In this document: positions 1-9,399 of the stretch, piece by piece
How positions within the stretch are numbered: position 1 is the first letter of the stretch
How the letters are laid out: every line of letters begins with the position of its first letter
NCBI RefSeq assembly: GCF_963678635.1
Contig: NC_087064.1
Location: forward strand, 38,306,706-38,370,705
Reading direction: 5' to 3'
DNA length: 64,000 bases
From: Symsagittifera roscoffensis
Taxonomy: Eukaryota; Xenacoelomorpha; Acoela; Convolutidae
Notes under the pieces: model-generated
The model's database searches: none
The model's input: the letters and a program-made list of their open reading frames with translations, nothing else
What the model was told of the DNA's origin: nothing
Position numbers and translations under genes: made by a program

Positions 1-484
1 AGCATCTTCTCCTTCTTCCTCCACAATCTTGTTCAAGTCCGCTACAGTATCACTGGGTTTCCGTTGTTTTGCTCCATGTTCTATTCTCCCATGTTGTTAG
101 AGAGATTAGTAAATTGGGAACTCTTGTTCACAAGAAGAACAAATCGTTGATTGCTTCGAACTTGAAAGTGCATGCCTCTTGGCCATATGATAGTTCATTT
201 CTTGTTGATTGTAAGTGAAATACTTACATTCAGAACAAGAAACAACTCCTTAAGCACATCTCTTTCGATGTCTCGCAGCTTTAGATCTCCTGTATTCCTC
301 AACACGGTCCTCAAATTTGGCTTTCTCGTTTCGATTAAGGACAAGCATTATCTAAAAAAATTTTGGAACTTTAGAAATGTTTCAAAATTAAAAACTTAAA
401 GTATCCATTGATTAAAAGACTCACTTTTTTCTTTTCGTGAATTAACGAAATGTAAAATTTGAAGTAAAATTGAATTACCTGTTT

Positions 485-1298
485 CTGATTGGCAAACAAA
501 ATGAATAATTTAACGCAATAAAACAAGCGTATTTAAACTAAAAATGACGTCATCGTATTAATCTTCTTTCTTTTGTTTCTTATACCGGCAATATTTTTTA
601 GTTTTACGGTAAACAACTTTTGGTCAATTTTTTTTGCAATTGATTTTGTGTATATTTTTACTTACTTGAATGTTCAAGTCCTTAGAAGTCAAATTTTTTT
701 CTGATTGGATACAACAACTAGAACAAGTTTGTGATTGGAAAGGACAATGTGTAAAATGGAGCTTTGTTTCCGATTGGAGACGACTTTCTATAAGAATCCT
801 ATAAAAAAGAAAACTGAAATTTGATTCGACGTGACTACAATCCAAATAATGGAAATGCATTCTGATTGGTTGAATCCACACATTCGAATTGAAAGTGCCC
901 CTCACTCTTAAGTAAAAATTATTTTATTTTCAACTTAAATACCTTCAACTACCTCCTCTCTTAATTCTAAATACTTTAATTTCAACTTAACTTCTGTCAA
1001 CTAACTCCCTCTCAACTGTAAATCTTGTTTTTACTCTGAATTTTTACTTGTTCAACTTCCCTCGCAAATTATTGCTCAAATTGATCTTCTCAGTGCAAAA
1101 CAACAACCTTATGTTCTCGTTAGAATTTTTGGCTGATTTAGATCAAAAATGAACAATTTTGTGATTGGAAACGAAAATAATCAAAATGGAGCTTTGTTTC
1201 CAATTGGACACGACTTTTACCAAAGAATCCCATAAAAGGAAGCTGAAATCTGATTGGACACGACTGCATTCCAAATAAGGAAAATCAATTCTGATTGG
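485..1298. promoter_or_regulatory. Cluster of NF-Y-type CCAAT boxes with TATA-like motifs
   Basis: Nine copies of (C/T)NATTGG, the reverse complement of the CCAAT box, all point the same way: 485, 701, 731, 771, 862, 1161, 1201, 1250 and 1291. Four are the full NF-Y core CTGATTGG (485, 701, 862 and 1291; 1250 also fits). Each duplicated block also has a TATA-like stretch (CTATAAAAA near 792, CCATAAAAGG near 1228). NF-Y binding to CCAAT is established; promoter activity here is inferred from motif density and from the short ORF that follows at 1487. Confidence 0.45.
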
Positions 1299-1500
1299 TC
1301 AAATCCACACATTCGAGTTGATGGTACCCTTAATTCCTCACTAAAAATCATTTTATTTTCAACTTAACTACCGTCAACTACCTCCTCTCTCAGCTCTAAA
1401 TACCCTAGTTTCAACGTATCTTCCGTCAGCTATCCCTCTCTCATCTTTTTCTTGTTTTTAGTCTTTTACTCAATTTATTGCTCAAAATGATCTACTCAGT
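620..1500. repeat. Direct tandem duplication, two copies of about 410-430 bp
   Basis: The block near 660-1100 recurs near 1120-1500. Matching landmarks are GTGATTGGAAA (731 and 1161), CTGATTGGT (862 and 1291), CTACCTCCTCTCT (near 950 and 1380) and ATTGCTCAAA (1071 and 1477). The second copy runs into the ORF at 1487. The first copy contains the matching start region with ATG changed to TTG, so the duplication covered promoter plus the first codons of a gene. Confidence 0.75.
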
Positions 1501-1804
1501 GCAAAACAGCAATCTCTTGTACTCTGTAGAATTTTCGCCTGATCTAGTACAAACTCAAGTGCGAGAAACAGTTTGTGGACTTTTTCTGGCACGAATCGAC
1601 ATCGCAAACCAAGTTTGGCACATGGTGGTGGTGATGCGCAGGGATTTCAGTCAACATCAAATAACGCAATTACCCATAACAGAGAACCAACTTGGAGAAA
1701 AGCAAATGATGGAGGAAGTGGCTGAGCATGTGGGATTGAACTACCCTGAAACTCTTAACTCTAGATATGTGCCTCAACCATTCGACAATTTTCTCTTTCC
1801 TTGA
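1487..1804 (+). CDS. Hypothetical 105-aa protein
   Basis: Open frame of 105 codons starting at ATG 1487 (the longer reading begins at a TTG nine bases upstream). I do not recognise a family. The product is soluble-looking and slightly acidic, with a hydrophobic stretch near residues 30-50 and an acidic helix-like segment near 75-85. It has no signal peptide or membrane span. A CCAAT/TATA-rich duplicated block precedes it, and a broken copy of its first codons lies 0.4 kb upstream. After the stop, CAACCCAATTACCA occurs three times. It could be a small gene, a terminal exon or a chance ORF. Confidence 0.3.
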   Translation: MIYSVQNSNLLYSVEFSPDLVQTQVRETVCGLFLARIDIANQVWHMVVVMRRDFSQHQITQLPITENQLGEKQMMEEVAEHVGLNYPETLNSRYVPQPFDNFLFP

Positions 1805-2059
1805 GAAGAGGGATCTGTGGACAACCCAATTACCATCGAAGATTATAGTGGACAACCCAATTACCAACCCAATTACCATCAGCTAGCCACCAAGACAACC
1901 ACCAGTGAAGGAGGCAAGACCAGCTTTGCGCTCCATTTAGGAACTTAGAAAGTTTTGAGAACTTAGCTGCTCGACAACCCGTTGATTTGTAAATAATTTG
2001 GTCGCTTTCTCGTGTTTGGTAATTTAATGTCTTTGCATCTAGTAATTTTATTTTAAAGA

Positions 2060-2900
2060 GATATGAAAAAAGAGATAAAATAAAAGGTCACAGAAAATTT
2101 TATTAAAAAAAAAAGTTGCAAGGGAAGAATATTTAAAAATTTGTTTTATGCAATTGGTAAATACTTTTTAAAAGTTTTGTTATAAAGATGGCGAAAAAAA
2201 TAAACCAATTTTAACATCTTGTAAAAAGTTCACAACATTTTTTTCACACTTGACAAAAAAAATATCAAAACTTTTGCAAACATGTTAAAAACTTTACATT
2301 AAATTTTGCACCATGCAAAAACTTTTATAATATTTCGGACACACTTGTTCAAAAAATCAAAGAAAATCTCGCTAATTAAAAGAAAAATTCATAAAAACTT
2401 TTTCGCATTTTAAAAAAATTGTAACAAGATTTTTTTGACCTGTTGAAAATTAAAATTTATGATTTTCTTTGTTCTTATTTTTATCATTGAAAAAATCTTT
2501 TTTGCATGTACCTTGATCAAAAACTTTCAAAAAACAATGTATTAAGATAGAAAATGGTACTCAAAGTCATCAATAATGAAAAATTTTTAGCAAAATTATA
2601 ATAAGTTTTCTCAATAAATTTTTGCGTTTTTCGCATATTCATAAAAAAAGGGAAGAAAAATTTTTGCATTTGTCTTCGAAAAAACCACAAAAAAAACTTG
2701 CATCTAACACTAAAATTTTATGAACATTTTGCAAACTTGTTAAAAAAACCAAAACAATTTTAGCATATTGTAGAAAAAATCTAATTAGGTTTTTGCAAGC
2801 TTGTTAAAGAAATCATATCAAAATTTGCTTCTTGCGAAAAAAATTTAAGTTAATTTTTGCACGCGTGATAAAAATTACAAATTTTTTCGGTGAAAAAAGT
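2060..2900. repeat. AT-rich degenerate repeat tract
   Basis: Strongly AT-rich DNA with a recurring loose motif TTTTGCAA(A/G)C(A/T)TGTTAAA (near 2273, 2731, 2787, and a weaker form near 2856) separated by A/T runs. No coding signal is visible. From here to about 3880 I see only AT-rich DNA without a supportable gene. Confidence 0.4.
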
Positions 2901-3883
2901 TTGATTTCAATCAAAATCAATTTTGACAAGATTTTTATGAACAAATATTCAAATATTAATAGAAAAATTGATACGCTCACTATTTACAGTACCTTAACCA
3001 TCAATGAAACAGTCAACAAATTTCAATTAATCAATCTCACACTTTGAATTTTGAACTTTTAGAATCATTTCCAAAGAAGCTGATCTACGAGTCTGAGTGG
3101 ACGCAAGCTTCTGAGCAGAACTGAGATAATGCTTTTTTGATTTTTTTTTGCAACACTGGGTAATTTTCCGGTATTCTATATTTCAAGTTCTGTTCGACTG
3201 CGCGATTCAATTGATTGAAAACTTCACCTTTTGATGAATTAAAACTGGAATGAAATCTGTATTTGTATAAAGTATATATACAGTTAACAATTTGGTAAGT
3301 AAAAAATTTATCTAATCATTGCAAAATTTGATCGAGTGATGATCTGATTAATACTAAGTGAAATTTGCAATTTTCCACTGGGCAGAATGATGAATGATTA
3401 GATACACAGTAGTCTTGGGTGACAATGAATTTTTCATGAAAGTTTTCTGAGACAGAAATAAAAAGAGATTTTGCATTGTAGTTCGAGTAAAAAGTGGGAT
3501 ATGCTTGACACATAGCAGATGCCATCACCGATTACTTTTTGAAAAGGAATTTTTATCTAAATTGAAAGGCTTATATAGTAGTTCCATCAACTTTGCAATG
3601 TCCATATTTGGATCATCGCCCACTGATTATTCCATATAAGGTAATATTACCTTATTTGGAATCTACAGTGAGTCTTCTACAATTCTTAATTTCTATATAA
3701 TTACAAATATCATTATTTTGAAATATCTACTACTGATCAGTTGGCTCAGAGTCTCAAATCAAATCCTTCCCAACTAATTTGAATTTGCTAGCCGCCAAAA
3801 AAGAGTTGGGAGATTTTCTTGGACCCAAAAACTCTACAACTGAAAAACTTACTTTGAACCTTGCTTCCAATTGCTGAAGAAAA

Positions 3884-4281
3884 ATGAATCGGGACGAATC
3901 GAAAAAACACAGCAAGTCTATCTTGGTGAAAAAGAAGGAGAAAGGATATCAGCAACACGGAATACTATTATTCACGATGCTAAAACCTTGGACTCGTTCC
4001 TGTGTGGGACCCTATTCTGACAAAGACTCAAGCATGGAGCAGGGAGTTGCGAACTGTCATGCGGTGTATGACGTACCAACATATAAGAAGAGATGGGTGT
4101 GTGTAACAATCAAAAAGTACAGAGTAAACAAGCCACCCTTCATTCAGATTCGACTCTTCACTGCAAAGGAGAGCGAAGTCTTGAAGCATGTTGCCTATGT
4201 CAACTAAACTTTGAACGAATTCAAATAACTCGCTCAAGTCATGGGAGATTTTATGTTTGTTGAGAACTGTAATGTTCAATA
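3884..4281 (+). pseudogene. PC4-like ssDNA-binding protein of the Polinton (broken)
   Basis: ATG 3884 opens 107 codons, then two in-frame stops (4205-4207 and one ten codons later) before the same frame ends near 4281. The N-terminus is Lys-rich (SKSILVKKKEKG). The C-terminal part has the beta-strand pattern of the PC4/p15 coactivator fold, with VCVTIKKYR followed by PPFIQIRLF. A helix-like segment beyond the first stop would complete the domain. PC4 proteins bind single-stranded DNA; a role in transcribing or replicating the element is inferred. The family call rests on pattern only. Confidence 0.4.
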
Positions 4282-4367
4282 GTTTTGTTGAGTGGTGTTA
4301 TTATTGTCATGTAATTCAAATACTCATCTTCTTGAATCGATTTTAAATTTTCTTTGAGCTGAGCAGT

Positions 4368-4960
4368 ATGAATTGGAACATTGATTTTTCCAGAAACCTT
4401 GTTTTAAAGCTTCAAAACAAATTGGTTTTTTTTTTTCACATCGCCTTTCAAGAAAAGTCCCAGAAGTTTTCACTAACAGTTTTGGAATCTCAAAATTTAA
4501 CAAAATTGCTAGATTTGGATACAGAATCTCAAATTTTTCAATCTGAGTGGGTCGCATAATGGAAGACGTAAAGTTTTTCTAAGTTATTGTTCAGATATTA
4601 AAAAAATTGACCTTATAGAATATCGTAGAAAAGGAAACACTTGGAAAAACAATGACAAATTTCAGTTGGAATACGAGGAATATGATAAACTGATTGTTTT
4701 GTCTTATGTAGAAACATTCGAAAAAACTGGAATCATTATTGACGAATGCACCCTAAAAAATGAACGTTGAGAAATTGGTTGAAGTTCTCAAAAATTTTGA
4801 CTTGATTAAGCATGACTTTTCATCAAATACGAAAAGAAAAAATTACTTTCTTTGTTCCGGTATTGTTTTGGACTCAAATAAAAATTTGAAAAAAATGGAC
4901 CAAAAATTTCTTTTGGGAGTCTAAATGAATACGGAAATTCCTGTATGGATTGTTTTTTGC
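4368..4960 (+). pseudogene. Unrecognised coding remnant of the Polinton
   Basis: Short open stretches in shifting frames: 4368-4559, about 4570-4769 and about 4760-4920. They have protein-like composition (for example GIIIDECTLKNE) and a regular hydrophobic/charged pattern. No family is recognised. Position before the Maelstrom-like remnant and orientation on + suggest an element gene. It may be a rapidly evolving accessory gene with frameshifts. Confidence 0.3.
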
Positions 4961-5184
4961 AAATTCAGAAATTTTCAGACTTCAGGCAATTTTACATGAT
5001 GCTACTGGATCTGTGAAGTCTAATACTTATAAGGGACCTGGTTTTTGTTATCTTTCACCTAGATTTCCAAGTTTTTGCTTTCTTGTTCACGTGACTGGAT
5101 TGTTGTTCTGTTTATATATTAAAATTTGTGCTTCAACAGTATATGCACTGTCCGATTGTTAGTCATTTTAACCAAAATTTTCAG

Positions 5185-5644
5185 CGGAAACAGTTACCAT
5201 CTTGAGTCTAGTTGTTTTGGATATTGAGTGTATTGAAAACAAATTAGTGAAAGATTTAGGAGTTTATAAAAATGGACAAATAGTGGGATATTCCTTTCTT
5301 CCTCCTAAAAATTTCAATTACATCTCAGTCTGCTTGGTGTACGAAGCATATTCATAGAATCAATTGGAGCAGTGGTCATGAAAAATATACTGAGCTTGAA
5401 AAAAAAATTGAAAAAACTAAAAGCTTCAGAAACGGAGTTTTTTGCCAAAGGTTATGAAAAATGTAAAATTCTGTCAGAAATTTTGGAAACAAAGGTTACA
5501 AACTTGGATGACTACGAATGCCCAAAAGTTCAGAATTTGATTTTCAAGGATGAAGAATATGATAGGAGGTGTAGCAACTACCCATTTCGTCATGCAAATA
5601 CTTTTCACTGTGCAGAAAGAAAAGCATTTGCATACAAAACATGA
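5185..5644 (+). pseudogene. Possible Maelstrom-like / RNase H-fold protein (broken)
   Basis: After an acceptor-like TTTTCAG ending at 5185, a frame reads VVLDIECIENKLVKDLGVY and SFLPPKNF. The similarity then moves to a second frame (near 5320-5400) and a third (5372-5644), the last shift being in an A-run near 5400. The DIEC start resembles the first acidic motif of DnaQ-type exonucleases. The end has a Cys/His cluster (RCSNYPFRH, then FHCAE) after YECPKVQ. This order of E, C, H and C recalls the ECHC motif of the Maelstrom domain. The assignment is a hypothesis from motif order; two frameshifts make it a pseudogene. Confidence 0.35.
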
Positions 5645-6034
5645 ACTCGATTTTTCAAAGTAAATTGTAAATAATCTAAATATATTTGTATTATCGTCTT
5701 TTTGAAATTTAAATGTTAATCATTATCATTTTTTTTCGTTCCAAATTTGAGATGGGTGATGAATGTGACAAGCAATTAAATTTAGGAATTTTTGTTTTTG
5801 ATGAGGAGAACCATGAACGAAAATCATGGATGTTTTTTGCAGATCTCTTTTAGTTTTTCTGTGCCAAATTTTTGACATAGTTTTGATACTATTATGTACA
5901 ATCGTTCAAATAATGTTATCCACTACATGTGAAGAAACAACAGTTTTGGTAGCAATTTCATCAAGTACAAACGGTTATATTTTACTTCTCCAAAGCTATG
6001 AACAAAATACTTCCTACCAAACAACGAGTTTTTA

Positions 6035-6604
6035 TTTCGCTAGTTGGATAATTGTATCTGGAAACTCGCATCTTATTTTTGATTGGTTAAGAATTGGTAC
6101 ATTTCAACCAAAATTTGACAAAAATATTTTATTTTTTTACAAATGCGAAGAAAGATTTCTAAATTTATCCAAGGAGTTGTCTTTGAATTGATTGAAAATC
6201 TTCCCAATCATGGAACAAAATACCTGTTAATATTTGATGACTCTTGTGAAGCAATTTCAAATTCTAAGCAGTTTGGAAAAATTGCTACTGCTGGAAGACA
6301 CAGGGGACTGAATACAATATATATTAAGCGTAACTTGTTTCATCAAAACAAATTGGGAAGAGATGTTGAGTTACAAAAAACACATAGAATCTTGTTCAAG
6401 TCACCGAGAGATGTTTTACAAATCAACACATTAACTCAACAACTAGGTCTATGATCACAATTGAAAGAGTGGTATCAAGATCCAACATCTACTCCTCATG
6501 GTCATTTAATCATTGATTTAACTCCAAAAACAGTTGATTCGCTAAGATATTGCACAAACAGCGGTTCAGTTCCATCAAAATTTTATCTACCGGCAGGAAA
6601 ATAA
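6035..6604 (+). pseudogene. Polinton FtsK/HerA-type packaging ATPase (broken)
   Basis: The P-loop region is in one frame (about 6035-6150, with IIVSGNSHLIFDW) and the rest is in another (6143-6604). Walker B is clear as YLLIFDDS near 6215. Further conserved motifs are TAGRHRGLNTIYI, LFKSPRDVLQINTL and, after a TGA at 6452-6454, GHLIIDLTPK and SGSVPSKFYLP. The enzyme powers DNA packaging into capsids. The Walker A loop has lost the GxxGxGK pattern including its lysine, and the gene has one frameshift and one internal stop, so it cannot work. Identification is by family-typical motifs. Confidence 0.8.
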
Positions 6605-6678
6605 ACAAAATTTGACGATGAGCATACAATACTCTATACTCTATCCTCCATACAATACCAATATTTCAAACATTTTCC

Positions 6679-6933
6679 CAAAAAATTCAAAAACAGTTCA
6701 TCCTCCATTGTCCAAAAAGTTTCAATCAACTCCTCAGCGAATGTCTAGTAAACTTGCTACGAGGCGAGGTAAAAGATCTCCAAAAAGTAGACGTTGTAAA
6801 AAATCGAAGAGAAATATCAGAGCTCACATGAAGAAGAACTTCACTGCATTAAAGGAGAACTGTTTTAAGCTCGCCAAAAGGCTTACAATTAATATCTGTT
6901 ATCACTCCTTCTGTCATTAAACGCTTGACATAG
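6679..6933 (+). pseudogene. Small conserved Polinton protein (broken)
   Basis: In the frame ending at TAG 6931-6933 the sequence contains SFNQLLSECLVNLLRGEV and later LISVITPSVIKRL, with two internal stops between them. This segment pattern recurs in the same place, between ATPase and integrase, in Polinton elements I know; its function is unknown to me. A different frame (6612-6920) is also open and very basic, but it looks like a shadow of this one. Confidence 0.5.
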
Positions 6934-6934
6934 T

Positions 6935-7222
6935 ATGGATCAATTTGTTCTAATTCCTTACTACAACGAGCACCTTATACCTTATTGATTTCTTTTGAAT
7001 TCTCCAAGAATTAGAATAAATCAGTCAGAAAATATCATTTTAGATAATCGAGACAAAAAAGAATCAATTGTAGACTTTATGTGTGGACTAAAGCGAAAAA
7101 ATACCAACATTCTCGATATTTACTTTACCATTTCGGAAGCAACTCAAATTACACCTAAACTTGTTATCAACAAGGATGCCAAAGCGGAAGACACAGAAAC
7201 TTGGTTCCCTTTCAAAATCTGA
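6935..7222 (+). pseudogene. Small conserved Polinton protein of unknown role (broken)
   Basis: Begins MDQFVLIPYY at ATG 6935, hits an early stop, then resumes in the 6995-7222 frame with NSPRIRINQSENIILDNRD and ends TETWFPFKI. The start and end motifs match a gene commonly found just before the integrase in Polintons. No enzymatic motif is visible. It ends 28 bases before the integrase start. Confidence 0.5.
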
Positions 7223-7250
7223 AAAGGTAAGTCTGAACAGATTGTAATCT

Positions 7251-8109
7251 ATGGGAAGAGCTGCGTACGGTTCTCTGCAAAACTTGAGTAAAGCAAGCGC
7301 ATTGTCAAAAAAGAAAGTAGAATTAATTTTATAAACCAAGACGTCGTATACAAAATTTTGTCCTCCAATCAGACGTTTCCGAAGGTTTCAAGTTTCTCAA
7401 AATATATCAATGAAATTTGGTGTATGGAATTGGCATTTGTGGACAAAAAAGCGAGTCAAAACAATGGAGTCGAATATTTATTGGTTGCTGTTGATGTTTT
7501 CTGGCGATTTGTCAGAGTTCAAACAAGGAAAATTAAATATGCCAAAAACACTTTGCAAGCTTTCAAAAAAAAGATTTCTCGAAAAAGCACTCCTGAAAAG
7601 CACTGGGTTGATAAAGGAACAGAATATGGGGGAATTTTCGAAACATTTTGCAAGGAAAAAAACGTTGAACTTTACTCGACAATGAGTGAAACAAATGCTG
7701 CATTTGCAGAGAGAGCCTTTCAATCATTAAAACACATAATTTATCGCCACATATAAGATCATGATGAAAAATTCATTCACAAGTTGCCGCAATTTGTGTC
7801 TACAATGAATTGTCGCGTCAATTGATCTATTGGGAAGTAACTTAGAGATGTCAAGATTACTGACTTTCTCTCAATTCTGTACAATAAACCTCTAAATTTC
7901 TACAATTCTTTACAATAAGAAAGTAAAATTCAAAATTGGAGTCAGAGTGAGAATTTCAAAGAATGATTTTCCATTCCGAAAAGGATACAAACCACAACTT
8001 ACAGATGAAATTTTTGAAATTTCGGCAATATCAACAAAAAAGCTTCCTACATACATCATCAAAGATCTCGACAAAAAAATTCTGGGAAGTTTTATGAAAA
8101 AGAGCTGAG
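7251..8109 (+). pseudogene. Polinton retrovirus-like integrase (broken)
   Basis: ATG 7251 opens an N-terminal helix-turn-helix-like segment (SLQNLSKASALSKKKV) that ends at a stop near 7341. The catalytic core follows in the frame 7358-7756. Numbering from TTG/ATG-equivalent 7358, the expected first Asp is Glu24 (CMELAF), the second acidic residue is Asp85 (WVDKGTEY) and the third is Glu118 (AAFAERAF). A C-terminal SH3/chromo-like segment (IGVRVRISKNDF, TYIIKDLDKKILG) lies at 7918-8109, again in another frame. The family inserts element DNA into the genome. The D-to-E change and several frameshifts indicate a dead gene. Confidence 0.85.
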
Positions 8110-8168
8110 AAAATGTTTAGAGTAAAAGTAAATCTTTTTTTAAACTAGATTTCTATCAATCAGTTGTC

Positions 8169-8962
8169 ATGGATTCTTTTATTATTGAGTTAGCTTCCAA
8201 CGCTTCTTTTAATTGTTATCCGAATAATAGTCTTAGTTCTTTCTACCTGAACCAATACATTTGGAAGGACAATGGGAGGTTGCAATTTCAGAAATAACAT
8301 ACCCTTCTTTGTAACAAAATGTTACAGAGGGAAAATTTCTTTTCTTAGATGGTAGAGAAAGTTCTGAGAAAGTTCTACCGAAGCAAATTGAACCGAACCA
8401 GGATTGTATCCAAGTATTGTTGATATAATTGTAGCCATGAACAACAAATTTCGAGAAAGTCTAGGTGCTCAAGCTTTTGAATATAACGGAATCTATATAT
8501 CTCATTTACCTGAGAATCAATCAGTGTTTTTATTCAAAGTTCTGACTTGAGTTACATTTTTGGTTGTGATTTAGAGCAAAATCAAACAAGGGTTGTAATG
8601 AAAGGAAAAGGTCAACATTATCCTCAGTATTCTTACGATATTCTTAATACATAATAATACGTTCTTTTATGATATATAGTGATATTATATAGAATATAAT
8701 ATAGTCGGTGATACAAAAACTCCCTTTTTGCGTTGTATTCCATTCATCTCCAAATTAAAAATTGGAAATATTATTTCTACAGGGCAGTACAAGAATTACC
8801 ATTCTTTTACAAATTTACAATTTAAGAAATTGTTGAAAAATTCTTTCCAATGTTTCAAGATAGAACTAAGAGATAGGACAGGCAAAAAAAATTCCTTTTG
8901 TGTCCGTAGGAATTACCCGAGTTAATCTCTTGTTCCGCAAGGTTTCGAATAATCATTTTTGA
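8169..8962 (+). pseudogene. Polinton minor capsid (penton-like) protein, broken
   Basis: ATG 8169 begins MDSFIIELASNASFNCYPN, the usual start of the Polinton minor capsid protein. Stop codons and shifts then split it. Later segments are LGAQAFEYNGIYIS near 8460, YIFGCDLEQNQT near 8550, RCIPFISKLKIGNIISTGQY near 8728, and a C-terminus ending NNHF at TGA 8960-8962. This family forms single jelly-roll capsid vertices. At least four frame changes are needed to follow the homology. It is followed immediately by the basic core-like gene. Confidence 0.75.
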
Positions 8963-8978
8963 TTTAAACTTCATACGA

Positions 8979-9353
8979 AATGGTGCTCAAAACTCAGCAG
9001 CTTTCCCTATTTTTCGAGGACATGCAAGACAACGTGGAAGAGGTCTTGGAGCTCTCGCACAAACTCTTGGGAGAACTGCAATCCCCTTTATCAAAAAAAA
9101 TACAGTCTCAGCTGCGAGAAGAATTCGGGCAGATTTGTTTGAAATCGCTGCTCCAGAGATTGGGGAAGTTGTTAGTGGACCTGAAAAACTCAGATTAATT
9201 GCAAAAGATGTGGGAACAAAAACAGTTCGGAAACACTTTGGAGGTGGAAAAAAGAAATACAAGAGTAGAAATGGTAGAACCAGATCCTTTTCTCAAAAAA
9301 ATAGATCGAAAAACAGTCGCTCTCGCAAAGACTTTGTTGACAAAATAAAATGA
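8979..9353 (+). pseudogene. Basic core/virion protein of the Polinton
   Basis: One uninterrupted frame runs from about 8940 to TGA 9353. It has FRGHARQRGRGLGALAQTLG near 9015, FEIAAPEIGEVVSG near 9140, DVGTKTVRKHFGGG near 9205 and a very Lys/Arg/Ser-rich tail. Small basic proteins of this kind lie between the minor and major capsid genes of Polintons and resemble adenovirus-type core or cement proteins. No ATG precedes the N-terminal motif in frame, so the start is lost or changed. DNA condensation is inferred from charge. Confidence 0.6.
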
Positions 9354-9399
9354 GTGTACTCCAAATTCATTTTCGGTACGGGGCTTTTACAAATTCTTC

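Noticed and set aside
6612-6920. 102-codon very basic protein in the Polinton
   Set aside because: The neighbouring frame carries the family-conserved segments; this one is probably its shadow, although it is open.
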